A stretch of 64,000 bases of DNA from Mesorhizobium_B sp963522145 (GCA_963522145.1 CAUQXI010000001.1:1-64000), one strand, 5' to 3'; counted from the stretch's first letter, positions 1 through 8,387 are shown. Translations and numbers: made by a program. The notes: generated by a model from the sequence alone, not told the origin.

Positions 1-1763
1 GGCTGGAAGAGATCGACCTCGATACGCCCATGGCGGCGTTCGCGGCCGGCGTTGCGCCCGAAGCCATGCCGACAGCTGCTCCGCTGCCGCGGGTGAAAAT
101 CCCGGCGCCGTCGCGGCCACTGCCTGCTGCCGCCGTTGTTGCGCCGGCCACGGTTTCGACGGCAGCCATCCAGCGCGCCGGCGTGTCGCGCGAGGCGATG
201 GCGCGCGGCGCGCCGGATGTGTTCGAGATGCCCAGGCTCGGCTTCCTGAGCGAGCCCAAGAGCGTCGCCCGCGATCCTTCGCTGTCCCAGGAGGCATTGG
301 CCGACAATGCCCGCCAGCTCGAAGGCGTGCTGGAGGATTTCGGCGTCAAGGGCGAGATCATCCAGGTGCGGCCCGGCCCGGTCGTGACGCTCTACGAGCT
401 TGAGCCCGCGCCGGGCATCAAGTCCTCGCGCGTGATCGGTCTGGCGGACGACATCGCGCGTTCGATGAGCGCGATCGCGGCGCGCGTCGCGGTGGTGCCG
501 GGACGCAACGCGATCGGCATCGAACTGCCGAACACGCGGCGCGAAACCGTCTACCTGCGCGAAATCCTCGCCAGCCAGGATTTTGCCACGTCGGGCGCAA
601 AGCTGGCGCTTGCGCTCGGCAAGACCATCAATGGCGAGGCCGTCGTGGTCGACATCGCCAAGATGCCGCATGTGCTTGTCGCCGGCACCACCGGCTCGGG
701 CAAGTCGGTGGCGATCAACACCATGATCCTGTCGCTGCTCTACCGCATGACGCCGGCCCAGTGCCGGCTCATCATGATTGATCCCAAGATGCTGGAGCTT
801 TCCGTTTATGACGGCATCCCGCATCTTCTGACGCCCGTCGTCACCGATCCGAAAAAGGCGGTGGTCGCGCTGAAATGGACGGTCCGCGAGATGGAGGACC
901 GCTACCGCAAGATGTCGAAGGTCGGCGTGCGCAACATCGACGGCTTCAACCAGCGCGTCGCGGCAGCGGCCGCCAAGGGCGAGAAGATCTCGCGCACCGT
1001 GCAAACCGGCTTCGACCGCGAAACCGGCGAGGCGATCTACGAGACGGAAGACCTCGATCTCGAGGCCATCCCCTATATCGTGGTCATCATCGACGAGATG
1101 GCCGACCTGATGATGGTGGCCGGCAAGGACATCGAAGGCGCGGTGCAGCGGCTCGCCCAGATGGCGCGCGCGGCTGGCATCCATGTCATCATGGCGACCC
1201 AGCGTCCGTCGGTGGACGTGATCACCGGCACGATCAAGGCCAATTTCCCCACCCGCATCTCCTTCCAGGTCACCTCCAAGATCGACAGCCGGACGATCCT
1301 TGGCGAGATGGGCGCGGAGCAGCTGCTGGGCCAGGGCGACATGCTTTACATGGCGGGCGGCGGGCGGATCCAGCGCGTGCACGGGCCGTTCGTGTCGGAT
1401 GGCGAGGTGGAAAAGGTGGTGGCCCATCTCAAGCTCCAGGGCACGCCGGAATATCTCGACGACATCACGGCCGACGATGAGGAGGAGGGCGACGACGACG
1501 AGCGCTCGGCCAAGGGCGGAAATGCGGGTGGAAACGCCGGCAGCGAAAGCTTCGACGATTCCGACGATCCCTATGACCAGGCGGTGGCAGTAGTGCTGCG
1601 CGACGGCAAGGCATCGACCTCCTATATCCAGCGGCGCCTCGGCATCGGCTACAACCGCGCCGCCTCCATCATCGAGCGGATGGAAAAGGAGGGAATCGTC
1701 GGCCCCGCCAACCACGCGGGCAAGCGCGAGATCCTCGTGCCGACCGAAGACGACACGACGTGA
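1..1763 (+). CDS. ftsK: DNA translocase FtsK, C-terminal part (5' truncated by window edge)
   Basis: FtsK is the septal ATPase that pumps chromosome dimers and termini across the division site and activates XerCD. The reading frame is open to the left edge, so the N-terminal membrane domain and part of the linker lie outside the window. Visible are the alpha/beta motor with Walker A (TTGSGKS, near position 690), Walker B-like IVVIIDEMADLMM, the motif ATQRPSVDVITG, and after an acidic linker the C-terminal winged-helix gamma domain (DDPYDQAVAVV to the end) that reads polar KOPS-type DNA motifs. A Pro/Ala-rich linker is present at the start. A LolA gene follows in the same direction, as in many Hyphomicrobiales. 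Assignment is near certain. Confidence 0.97.
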   Translation, partial: LEEIDLDTPMAAFAAGVAPEAMPTAAPLPRVKIPAPSRPLPAAAVVAPATVSTAAIQRAGVSREAMARGAPDVFEMPRLGFLSEPKSVARDPSLSQEALADNARQLEGVLEDFGVKGEIIQVRPGPVVTLYELEPAPGIKSSRVIGLADDIARSMSAIAARVAVVPGRNAIGIELPNTRRETVYLREILASQDFATSGAKLALALGKTINGEAVVVDIAKMPHVLVAGTTGSGKSVAINTMILSLLYRMTPAQCRLIMIDPKMLELSVYDGIPHLLTPVVTDPKKAVVALKWTVREMEDRYRKMSKVGVRNIDGFNQRVAAAAAKGEKISRTVQTGFDRETGEAIYETEDLDLEAIPYIVVIIDEMADLMMVAGKDIEGAVQRLAQMARAAGIHVIMATQRPSVDVITGTIKANFPTRISFQVTSKIDSRTILGEMGAEQLLGQGDMLYMAGGGRIQRVHGPFVSDGEVEKVVAHLKLQGTPEYLDDITADDEEEGDDDERSAKGGNAGGNAGSESFDDSDDPYDQAVAVVLRDGKASTSYIQRRLGIGYNRAASIIERMEKEGIVGPANHAGKREILVPTEDDTT

Positions 1764-1840
1764 GGCGCACTGCTTGATGGTGCCAGGCACGTCGCCAAAG
1801 TTCGGCCCCTTTGCAGCGCCACACAAAGGAGATGAGCACC

Positions 1841-2491
1841 GTGACCGCCACTCCCCTTTCCCGCCGCAGCCTGCTGGCCGCAGGCGCGCTTCTCTTAAGC
1901 GCGAGCCTTTCCGGGCTTCCGCTCGGACCGGCGGACGCCGCATCGTCCGAAGCCGCGCAGAAGATCGCCGACCATTTCTCGTCCGTGCGATCCATGGCGG
2001 GAGATTTCGTGCAGTTCGGCCCGCGCGGCGAACAAACGGGCGGCAAGTTCTACATCCAGCGCCCCGGCAAGATCCGCTTCAACTACGAGGCGCCATCGTC
2101 CTATCGCGTGATCGCCGACGGGCAGTCGGTCGTGATCGACAACAAGAAGCTCAAGACCTCCGATCTCTACCCGTTGTCCAAGACGCCGCTGAAGCTGCTG
2201 CTCGACGACCGCATCGACCTTTCGGGCTCGCGCGTCAAAAGCGTGAAGGAGGATGCCGATCTCACCACGATCCAGATCGCGGACAAGTCGGTGTTCGGCA
2301 ATTCGCGCATCACCATGATGTTCGATCCGAAGTCCTACGACCTGCGCCAGTGGACGATCACGGACGCGCAGGGCAAGGACACGACGGTGATGATCTTCAA
2401 CGTCAAGCAGGACGTGAAGATCGACCCCGGCATGTTCAAGATCGACTACACGCGCAACCGCGAGCTCAACGAGCGCAAGGGCATGCGCTGA
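1841..2491 (+). CDS. lolA: LolA-family outer-membrane lipoprotein carrier protein
   Basis: This is a periplasmic carrier expected to take lipoproteins from LolCDE to the outer membrane. The mature part has the LolA beta-barrel pattern (SMAGDFVQFGPRGEQTGGKF, then RPGKIRFNYE and a run of beta strands ending in KIDPGMFKIDY). The N-terminus has a signal peptide with a twin arginine (SRRSLLAAGALLL) and an ADAA cleavage site, so Tat export is possible. The start is chosen from the ribosome site: AAAGGAG at 1825-1831 is nine bases from GTG 1841 but abuts ATG 1832, and TTG 1811 is upstream of it. ATG 1832 would add three residues. It sits 77 bases after ftsK. Confidence 0.88.
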   Translation: MTATPLSRRSLLAAGALLLSASLSGLPLGPADAASSEAAQKIADHFSSVRSMAGDFVQFGPRGEQTGGKFYIQRPGKIRFNYEAPSSYRVIADGQSVVIDNKKLKTSDLYPLSKTPLKLLLDDRIDLSGSRVKSVKEDADLTTIQIADKSVFGNSRITMMFDPKSYDLRQWTITDAQGKDTTVMIFNVKQDVKIDPGMFKIDYTRNRELNERKGMR

Positions 2492-2889
2492 CGTTTTGCG
2501 CGCGGCCGCACGCTTTGCACGATCGAGATTATCGCTGCGGCAGTAGAGTGCTTTGATCCCTCCATCTAACGAGGAGGTTGAAGAGGGCCGTGATCCAGAG
2601 GCCCGCAGGCGGGTCGACATCCACTGCCCGGCCTAGCCGCTCCGGCGGGGGTGGGATGAGCAAGCCGCCAAAGCCTGACAAGAAATAGTTTCATCGACCT
2701 GATCGGTGCGCACGTTCCGGCGCGCTGGGCAACCTAGGCGCTCGCAGGACGCGTTTCGGGTCGCGGTTCATGGAGGTCTGGACAGGGATGCCTTCTCCGA
2801 TGCGCCTGACGGCACGAAGCTGCTCAATCTCGGGCAGATAGCAACAGCCTCAGCGTTGCATATTTATATCTATTCGGTTATATATCCGT
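2492..2889. other. Intergenic region between lolA and the ArsR gene
   Basis: No convincing gene was found in these roughly 400 bases. A 27-codon TTG frame (2553-2636) and a 10-codon ATG frame (2656-2688, good upstream G-run) have coding-like composition but no recognisable family. The last 35 bases are strikingly AT-rich and hold the promoter described separately. Confidence 0.5.
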
Positions 2890-2897
2890 ATGGATAT
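2856..2897 (+). promoter_or_regulatory. Putative promoter and ArsR operator, overlapping the start codon
   Basis: TTGCAT (2856-2861) and TATATA (2879-2884) are separated by exactly 17 bases, a good housekeeping-sigma match in a GC-rich genome. A perfect dyad ATATCC-GTAT-GGATAT (2882-2897) covers the expected transcription start and the ATG at 2890, a plausible autoregulatory ArsR operator. Transcription would begin about at the ATG, so the message may be leaderless. Inferred from sequence only. Confidence 0.5.
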
Positions 2898-3231
2898 GGA
2901 AAGTTCTCTCAGTCTGAAGTTTGCGGCGCTTTCCGATCCGACGCGACGCGCCATCCTCGCCCGCCTGTCGCATGGCGACGCGTCCGTGGCCGAGTTGCAG
3001 AAGCCCTTCGGCATCAGCCAGCCGGCCATTTCCAAACATTTGCGGGTGCTCGAAGGCGCCGGGCTGATCGAGAGCAGCCAGGCCGCACAGTCGCGCCCTC
3101 GTCGTCTCAAGCCCGAGGCTTTGAAAGAAGCCACCGAGTGGTTCGGCCAGTTCAGCCGGCTCTGGTCCGACAGCTTCGACAGGCTCGATGATTTTCTTCG
3201 TTCAACGCCCGACACAGCTCCAAAGGAGTAA
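2890..3231 (+). CDS. ArsR-family winged-helix transcriptional regulator
   Basis: This 113-residue protein is a single winged-helix domain of the ArsR type: LSDPTRRAILARL opens the fold and FGISQPAISKHLRVLEGAGL is the recognition helix region. There is no metal-binding CXC motif in the recognition helix, so it belongs to the non-metal branch that is usually paired with an AHSA1/SRPBCC gene, as here (3 bases downstream). It probably represses its own two-gene operon through the dyad at 2882-2897. No Shine-Dalgarno sequence precedes ATG 2890, and ATG 2896 (third codon) is an alternative start. The ligand is unknown. Confidence 0.9.
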   Translation: MDMESSLSLKFAALSDPTRRAILARLSHGDASVAELQKPFGISQPAISKHLRVLEGAGLIESSQAAQSRPRRLKPEALKEATEWFGQFSRLWSDSFDRLDDFLRSTPDTAPKE

Positions 3232-3234
3232 TCC

Positions 3235-3756
3235 ATGACCACGCCCGACGCGCCGCCCGCCGGCGAGCCCGAATTCCTGATCACCCGCGTATTCGCAGCT
3301 CCGCGCCAGCGCATGTGGGAGACCTGGACCAGACCGGAGCATCTTGCCCGGTGGTTCGGCCCCAAGGGTGTGTCCACTGTCGTCCAGTCTCACGAGCTTC
3401 GGCCCGGCGGGATGCTGCACTACCGCATGGACATGCCGAATGGCGGCCGGATGTGGGGACGATCGGTTTATCGCGAGATCAACGAGCCGTCTCGCTTGGT
3501 GTGGATCAATTCATTCTCAGACGAGCAGGCCAACATCACACGCGCGCCATTCTTTAACGGGCGCTGGCCGCTCGAGATGCTGACAACGGTCTCGTTCGAG
3601 GAGGAGGCGGCGGAAACGCGTGTGACGCTGCGCTGGATGCCGATCAACGCCACGACGGAGGAGCGCGAGACCTTCGCATCAAACATGGCTTCCATGAACC
3701 AGGGCTGGACCGGCAGCTTCGACCAGCTCGACCAGTTCCTCCGTCGGGCCGGCTAG
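3235..3756 (+). CDS. SRPBCC / AHSA1-like domain protein
   Basis: This 173-residue protein is one SRPBCC (START-like, Aha1 C-terminal) helix-grip domain, with the diagnostic FLITRVFAAPRQRMWETWTR start and RWFGPKG motif, then GGRMWGRSVYREI and a C-terminal helix (MASMNQGWTGSFDQLDQFL). Such proteins bind small hydrophobic ligands, and some ArsR-linked members act in stress or detoxification, but the ligand cannot be told from sequence. It is transcribed with the ArsR gene (3-base gap) with AAAGGAG just upstream of the ATG. Confidence 0.88.
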   Translation: MTTPDAPPAGEPEFLITRVFAAPRQRMWETWTRPEHLARWFGPKGVSTVVQSHELRPGGMLHYRMDMPNGGRMWGRSVYREINEPSRLVWINSFSDEQANITRAPFFNGRWPLEMLTTVSFEEEAAETRVTLRWMPINATTEERETFASNMASMNQGWTGSFDQLDQFLRRAG

Positions 3757-3814
3757 CAGCCTTCCGGGCGGTCGGGCTTTCCCACCCGCGGCATGATCGG
3801 CTAAAGCTCCGAAC

Positions 3815-4621
3815 ATGCCGTTGTCCATCGCCACCTGGAACATCAACTCCGTCCGCCTGCGCATGCCGCTGGTGGAGCGCTTCCTCGCGGAATATCAGCC
3901 GGACGTCCTGTGCCTTCAGGAAACCAAGTGCCCGGACGATCTTTTTCCCCTCAAGGCCTTTCACAAGGCGGGCTATGAGGCGGTCGGGATCAGCGGGCAG
4001 AAGGGCTATCACGGCGTCGCCGTGGTGTCCCGGCGGCCGTTCGAGGTGGTGGAGCGACGGCGCTTCTGCGACAAGAACGATTGCCGGCATATGTCGGTGC
4101 GCGTGCAGGCTGGAAGCAAGTCGCTGCTGATCCACAATTTCTATGTGCCCGCCGGCGGCGACGTTCCCGATCCCGCGATCAACGAGAAGTTCCGCCACAA
4201 GCTCGACTTCGTGGCCGAGATGCACCGCGTTCCGGCCGAGCATGGCGAGGATGCGGGCTCGATCCTCGTTGGCGATCTCAACATCGCGCCGCACCCCAAC
4301 GATGTGTGGTCGCACAAGCAGATGCTCGGCGTCGTCAGCCACACGCCGGTCGAGACGGAAGGCTTCGAAGGGATGCGCGAGGCTGCTGGCTGGGTGGACC
4401 TGATGCGCTTCAACGTGTCTGAAGAGCAGAAGCTTTATACGTGGTGGAGCTATCGCGCGGCCGACTGGCAGCTATCGAACCGCGGCCGTCGGCTCGACCA
4501 TGTCTGGGGCTCGCCCGGAATGGAAAAGCACCTCGCCGGGATCGACATCCTGCGCGAGGCACGGGGCTGGGACCGGCCGTCCGACCATGTTCCCGTGATC
4601 GCGCGGTTCGATCTGGGTTAG
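3815..4621 (+). CDS. xthA: Exodeoxyribonuclease III (AP endonuclease)
   Basis: This 268-residue protein belongs to the EEP nuclease superfamily. It shows the ExoIII signatures: ATWNINSVRLR at the N-terminus, LQETKCPDD with the metal-binding Glu, the central GDLNIAPHPNDVW, and the C-terminal SDHVPVIARF carrying the catalytic Asp-His pair. It cleaves 5' of abasic sites and removes 3' blocking groups in base excision repair. Length is normal for the family. It converges on the cyclic-nucleotide-binding gene, 15 bases away, with no obvious terminator between them. Confidence 0.95.
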   Translation: MPLSIATWNINSVRLRMPLVERFLAEYQPDVLCLQETKCPDDLFPLKAFHKAGYEAVGISGQKGYHGVAVVSRRPFEVVERRRFCDKNDCRHMSVRVQAGSKSLLIHNFYVPAGGDVPDPAINEKFRHKLDFVAEMHRVPAEHGEDAGSILVGDLNIAPHPNDVWSHKQMLGVVSHTPVETEGFEGMREAAGWVDLMRFNVSEEQKLYTWWSYRAADWQLSNRGRRLDHVWGSPGMEKHLAGIDILREARGWDRPSDHVPVIARFDLG

Positions 4622-4636
4622 CAATTTACTGCGCGC

Positions 4637-5089
4637 TCACGAGAACCGGGGCGCCATGTTCTCGATCCGGGCGATCATCTCCTGGAGATCATTTGCCACG
4701 CGCTTGTGAAGGCTTGAAGCGAGGTCGGGATACTCCTCCAGGATGCGGCGGAAGGCGCGGCGATCGAGCTTGAGCAGCGTGCAGTCTGAAACCGCTACCG
4801 CATCCGTCAGCCTCGTGCCGCCGCTGATCAGCGCGAATTCCCCCAGCAGCGCGCCTGCGGCGACGCGGCCAACGGATCGGCTGTCGTTCTCCTCACCCTG
4901 GAACAGTTCCATCGTTCCGCGCGTGAGGATGAAGGCGCCCGAGGCCTGTTCGTTCTCGCGGTAAAGCGTTTCCCCCGCATCGAGCGCGATCGGCTCGACG
5001 GCAAAGGCAAGCAGGCGCAGTTGATCGGGCGTGAACCCCTCGAAGAAGGGCACGCCGGACAGGATGCGGATGTCGTCATCCAGCGCCAT
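4637..5089 (-). CDS. Cyclic nucleotide-binding domain protein (Crp-like sensor, no DNA-binding domain)
   Basis: This 150-residue protein consists of one cNMP-binding beta-roll (FFEGFTPDQLRLLAFA to AFRRILEEYP) and a short helical tail. The phosphate-binding cassette GALLGEFALISGGTRLTDAVA has the Gly-Glu pair and an Arg. No helix-turn-helix follows, so it is a sensor or regulatory subunit rather than a CRP activator. It lies 113 bases downstream of a response regulator gene on the same strand. This pairing matches the Brucella otpR locus, where the neighbour is annotated as a cAMP-dependent kinase regulatory subunit. Function beyond nucleotide binding is inferred. Confidence 0.87.
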   Translation of the reverse strand: MALDDDIRILSGVPFFEGFTPDQLRLLAFAVEPIALDAGETLYRENEQASGAFILTRGTMELFQGEENDSRSVGRVAAGALLGEFALISGGTRLTDAVAVSDCTLLKLDRRAFRRILEEYPDLASSLHKRVANDLQEMIARIENMAPRFS

Positions 5090-5202
5090 CGGAGCCTTGA
5101 GCCAGAAGCCGGTCTGCCGGTCCTAGCCCATCAACCGACAAGTTTGAATTAATTCGCCTGCGAAGGGCTGGTGCGGCTCACAACGCAGGACGGCAAGCCG
5201 CC

Positions 5203-5886
5203 TCATGGGATCAGCTTGTAGCCGCCTGATTCCGTCACCAGGATTTCCGCGCTCGAGGGATCACGCTCGATCTTCTGGCGCAGGCGGTAGACATGCGTTT
5301 CAAGCGTGTGGGTGGTGACGCCCGAATTGTAGCCCCACACCTCCTCGAGCAGCACGTCGCGCGTCACCACCTTCTGGTCGGCGCGATAAAGATATTTGAT
5401 GATGGAAGCTTCCTTTTCCGTCAGCCGTACCTTGCCGCCCTTGGCGTCGAGCAGCAGCTTCTGGCTCGGCTTAAATGTGTAGGGGCCGACGGTGAAGGTC
5501 GCGTCCTCGCTCTGCTCGTGCTGACGCAGCTGCGCCCGGATGCGCGCGAGCAGAACCGCGAAGCGGAAAGGCTTTGTCACATAGTCGTTCGCGCCGGCTT
5601 CGAGCCCCAGAATCGTGTCGGAGTCGGTGTCATGGCCCGTCAGCATGATGATCGGCGCCTTGTAGCCGTTCTTGCGGAGCAGCTTGACAGCTTCGCGCCC
5701 GTCCATATCCGGCAGGCCCACATCCATGATCAGGAGATCGACCGAACCGCCGCGCGCCGCCGCCATGCCTTTGGCGGCATTCGCTTCCTGCTGGATCGTG
5801 AACTCCTCATAAAGGCCGAGCTGCTCGACGAGCATGGCGCGCAGGTCGTCGTCGTCGTCCACCACCAGAATGGTGCGCGAGGTCAT
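5203..5886 (-). CDS. OmpR/PhoB-type response regulator, probable OtpR/CenR orthologue
   Basis: This 227-residue protein has a receiver domain (VVDDDDDLRAML acidic pocket; phosphoacceptor Asp in LLIMDVGLPDMDG; MLTGHD; conserved Lys in YVTKPF) and a C-terminal winged helix (RLTEKEASIIKYL, then THTLETHVYRLRQKIE). No histidine kinase gene is adjacent. Sequence type and the neighbouring cyclic-nucleotide-binding gene resemble the alphaproteobacterial CenR/OtpR regulator, which acts in envelope and cell-cycle homeostasis and acid tolerance. An L,D-transpeptidase gene diverges from it across about 80 bases, consistent with a cell-envelope role. The orthology is from memory of family context and is moderately sure. 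Confidence 0.9.
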   Translation of the reverse strand: MTSRTILVVDDDDDLRAMLVEQLGLYEEFTIQQEANAAKGMAAARGGSVDLLIMDVGLPDMDGREAVKLLRKNGYKAPIIMLTGHDTDSDTILGLEAGANDYVTKPFRFAVLLARIRAQLRQHEQSEDATFTVGPYTFKPSQKLLLDAKGGKVRLTEKEASIIKYLYRADQKVVTRDVLLEEVWGYNSGVTTHTLETHVYRLRQKIERDPSSAEILVTESGGYKLIP

Positions 5887-5965
5887 GCGGATCCTCCCGA
5901 GCGGGACGCTGGCGCGGAACTGCGACCTTCATTATGGGTCGAGGCGACAGGGCGGAGCAGGTTTC

Positions 5966-6544
5966 TTGCGTGCATTTCAACAATATAGGCATGCAAAGGC
6001 GCGGGCAAAGAGGCCGGCAAACAGCCTGACGGTGCGTGCTCGCCCCGGCGCGCCCGCGCAGGGCATCCTGAGGTTCGGGCCGCTATCCTTCGCCTGCGCG
6101 CTGGGGCGCGGCGGCATCTCGGCCGCCAAGCGGGAAGGGGACGGAGCTAGCCCTCTTGGGGCGATGCAAGTGCTTCGAGGGTATTTTCGGCGAAAGGAGG
6201 CCCGCGACATCGGCCCGCTTCGCACGAGGCTGCCCATGCGTCCGATCCGCGAAAGGCTGGGCTGGTGCGACCAGCCTGGTGACCGCAGCTATAATCGCCC
6301 CGTTCTCCTGCCTTACCCGGCAAGCCACGAGCGGATGATGCGCGACGACCGTCTTTACGATGCCGTTCTGGTTCTGGACTGGAACATCAGGCAGCGCAGA
6401 CGCAACAAGGGCAGCGCGATCTTTCTTCACCTCGCGCGGCCGGGATTTGCGCCCACCGAAGGCTGCATCGCCGTGTCCCGCCGCACCATGGCGCGACTGC
6501 TTCCCCTGCTTTCGCGGCAAAGCGTGGTGCGTGTGCTGCGTTAA
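5966..6544 (+). CDS. L,D-transpeptidase (YkuD domain) family protein
   Basis: This is a short (about 192 residues) YkuD-fold protein expected to act on peptidoglycan peptides. The catalytic region reads SAIFLHLARP then TEGCIAVS, giving the H-(x)n-GC pattern with a nucleophilic Cys; upstream RERLGWCDQPGDRSYNRPV is typical of the alphaproteobacterial subfamily. The start is placed at TTG 5966 because GGAG at 5954-5957 is eight bases upstream; GTG 6032 is an alternative. No clear signal peptide is present with either start, so the cellular location is uncertain. The stop overlaps the convergent DUF1761 gene by four bases. Confidence 0.8.
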   Translation: MRAFQQYRHAKARAKRPANSLTVRARPGAPAQGILRFGPLSFACALGRGGISAAKREGDGASPLGAMQVLRGYFRRKEARDIGPLRTRLPMRPIRERLGWCDQPGDRSYNRPVLLPYPASHERMMRDDRLYDAVLVLDWNIRQRRRNKGSAIFLHLARPGFAPTEGCIAVSRRTMARLLPLLSRQSVVRVLR

Positions 6545-6957
6545 ACGCCGAATGCGCCGATCACTCCACCCATCAGGAGCATCGCGCCCAGCCAGTGCCC
6601 GGCGTCGATCAGCGTCAGGGTCCAGCCGAAATTCTGGTAGCGCTGGTTGACGGCGGTCGTGGTCGCGATGAAGCCCGCCCAGATAAACAAGGCCGTGACG
6701 ATCCCATTGCGCAAGGTGACCTGGCCGACGCCGAGATGACCGATGGTGCCCGCGAGCACCCAGGCCATCACCAGCACCGCGACCAGGCTGGTCAGCAGAA
6801 GCACGGGCAGAGGCCGTCCGCTTCCAGGCGCAAGACGCGCTGCGCGCACCCAGGGTCGCGACAGCGCCGTGTAATAGAGCGCGCCCCACAGAAACGCCGC
6901 CACCGCCGCCGCCACGATCGCGAGCGGGTTCATGCCCCCGAAGCTCATTGCCTGCAT
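6541..6957 (-). CDS. DUF1761 integral membrane protein
   Basis: This small membrane protein has four hydrophobic segments: LAIVAAAVAAFLWGALYYTA, VLLLTSLVAVLVMAWVLAGT, IVTALFIWAGFIATT and LGAMLLMGGVIGAFG. The pattern matches the DUF1761 family, whose role is not known. The start could be ATG 6957, 6948 or 6933; 6933 (MNPLAIV) aligns best with the usual family N-terminus, and 6957 gives the longest reasonable form. It is the last gene of a minus-strand run after the methyltransferase (58-base gap). Confidence 0.75.
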   Translation of the reverse strand: MQAMSFGGMNPLAIVAAAVAAFLWGALYYTALSRPWVRAARLAPGSGRPLPVLLLTSLVAVLVMAWVLAGTIGHLGVGQVTLRNGIVTALFIWAGFIATTTAVNQRYQNFGWTLTLIDAGHWLGAMLLMGGVIGAFGV

Positions 6958-7015
6958 CCCCGTGAAATTCGCCTGACTTGAAGGCCACGGCAGGGAAGGC
7001 GTCAAGCCGGCAGCA

Positions 7016-7669
7016 TCACGCGAAACGCCACACGGATGTCTGCTTGACCTCGGCATCCTCCAGAGCGCGCGTGACCGGCACGGCATAGCTGGCCAAAAGG
7101 GTCAGGCGCTCGCGCGGCAGATAGGCGCGGCCGGGATCGCCCACCAGCACTTCCGCGCCGGAGGCGCTCAGTTCGGCCAGCCAGGGGGAAACCCGCTCGG
7201 CCAGCGCGCGGTCATAGAAGACGTCGCCTGCGAGAAGCAGGTCCACGCCAAGCCGTTCGCTGATCGCGTCGCGCGAATAGAACGAAACCGCGACATCGTT
7301 CAGGGCTGTGTTGAGGCGGACGGCGGCGCCGGCAAAGGGATCGATGTCGAAGGCGATCACGCTCGCTGCGCCTGCCTTGGCCGCCGCGATCGCGACCAGC
7401 CCGGAGCCGGAGGCGAAGTCCGCCACGCGCCTGTTTCGAACACGTTCTGGATGATCGAGCAGGAAGCGCGCCAGCGCCTGACCGCCCGCCCAGGCAAAGG
7501 CCCAGAAGGGCGGCGGCAGGCCGATCGCCTCAAGTTCTTCTTCAGTTTTGAGCCAGAGGTCATGCGCCTCGGATGCGAGATGAAGCCGAATCTCGGGAAC
7601 ATGCGGTGGAGCGGAGACGGCGGTGTTGGCGCGGATGAAGCGCTCGGCTTCCGCCGGATCGAGCGTCAT
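7016..7669 (-). CDS. Class I SAM-dependent methyltransferase, ETFB-lysine/NNT1-like
   Basis: This 217-residue protein has a seven-beta-strand methyltransferase fold. SAM-binding motif I is VADFASGSGLVAIAAAKAGA, followed by VIAFDIDPFA and the post-motif LLLAGDVFYD. The PPPFWAFAWAGGQALARFL segment before motif I is typical of the METTL20/NNT1 group (for example the lysine methyltransferase acting on electron-transfer flavoprotein beta subunit). The start at ATG 7669 overlaps the EVE gene stop (ATGA), which supports translational coupling and rules out longer upstream frames. The protein substrate is inferred from family only. Confidence 0.82.
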   Translation of the reverse strand: MTLDPAEAERFIRANTAVSAPPHVPEIRLHLASEAHDLWLKTEEELEAIGLPPPFWAFAWAGGQALARFLLDHPERVRNRRVADFASGSGLVAIAAAKAGAASVIAFDIDPFAGAAVRLNTALNDVAVSFYSRDAISERLGVDLLLAGDVFYDRALAERVSPWLAELSASGAEVLVGDPGRAYLPRERLTLLASYAVPVTRALEDAEVKQTSVWRFA

Positions 7670-8091
7670 GAAGGGGCGAGGCCGCCCATCCGGCATACTT
7701 CCGCCCATTCGGCCTCGGTCACGGGCTGCACTGACAGGCGAGAATAAACCACGAGCGCCATCTGAACGAGCGCGGGATTGCTCTTGACGGCGGCAAGCGT
7801 CACGGGCTCGGGCATGTCGTCCAGCGCGCGCACATCCACGCATTCCCAGCGCGCGTCATCGCCTGCGGTGGAATCGGGATGTGCGAGTGCGCAGACCTCG
7901 ACCACGCCGACCACCGCCATTCCCTCATTGGAGTGATAAAAGAAGCCGCGGTCGCCGAGCTGCATCTCCCGCATATTGTTGCGCGCGGCGTAATTGCGCA
8001 CGCCGTCCCATTCCTGCCCCTTGCGTCCCAGCGCCTTGAGCATCTCCCAGGAGAATTTATGCGGCTCGGACTTGAACAGCCAGAATGCCAT
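7666..8091 (-). CDS. EVE (PUA-like) domain protein
   Basis: This 141-residue protein is a complete EVE domain: MAFWLFKSEPHKFSW opens it, then EWDGVRNYAARNNMREMQLGDRGFFYHS, VVGVVEV and SNPALVQMALVVYSRLSVQPV. EVE domains bind modified nucleobases in DNA or RNA. Stand-alone short forms like this one are common in alphaproteobacteria and in mitochondria (thymocyte nuclear protein 1 type). ATG 8091 overlaps the YciI stop by one base. It is co-transcribed with tsaD, gpsA and YciI, a frequent arrangement in this group. Confidence 0.9.
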   Translation of the reverse strand: MAFWLFKSEPHKFSWEMLKALGRKGQEWDGVRNYAARNNMREMQLGDRGFFYHSNEGMAVVGVVEVCALAHPDSTAGDDARWECVDVRALDDMPEPVTLAAVKSNPALVQMALVVYSRLSVQPVTEAEWAEVCRMGGLAPS

Positions 8092-8387
8092 CAAAGGTTC
8101 GCCGGCTTGTTGAAGCCCCAGTTCCACGCGCTGAACTCAGTATGCTCGAAGAGGTCGGCCTTGGCATAGGGATCGTCGGCCAGCATGGCGCGGGCATCAT
8201 CGACGCTGTCGGCCACCACCACGACGAGGCTGCCGTTCGGCTTGCCTTCACCATCGAGGAAAGGTCCGGCAAAGGCCAGCCTGCCTGCGGCGTTCAGGGT
8301 CTCGAGAAACGCCACATGGTCGGGGCGGACCTTCATGCGGGTTTCCAGGGAAGCGGGACGGTCCTTGGCAATGAATGCGACGAGCAT
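8091..8387 (-). CDS. YciI-like ferredoxin-fold protein
   Basis: This 98-residue protein is a single YciI/YCII dimeric alpha-beta-barrel domain. LVAFIAKDRPASLETRMKVR is followed by the conserved His in the segment DHVAFLETL, then AGPFLDGEG and DPYAKADLFEHTEFSAWNWG. A His-Asp pair in this family suggests small-molecule catalysis, but no substrate is known. It lies between gpsA (51-base gap) and the EVE gene (one-base overlap). Confidence 0.88.
   Translation of the reverse strand: MLVAFIAKDRPASLETRMKVRPDHVAFLETLNAAGRLAFAGPFLDGEGKPNGSLVVVVADSVDDARAMLADDPYAKADLFEHTEFSAWNWGFNKPANL

Noticed and set aside
2553..2688. Two tiny frames (27 codons from TTG 2553; 10 codons from ATG 2656) in the lolA-ArsR spacer
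   Set aside because: Coding-like residue composition, but too short, no recognisable family, and no ribosome site for the first. Reported only as part of the intergenic description.
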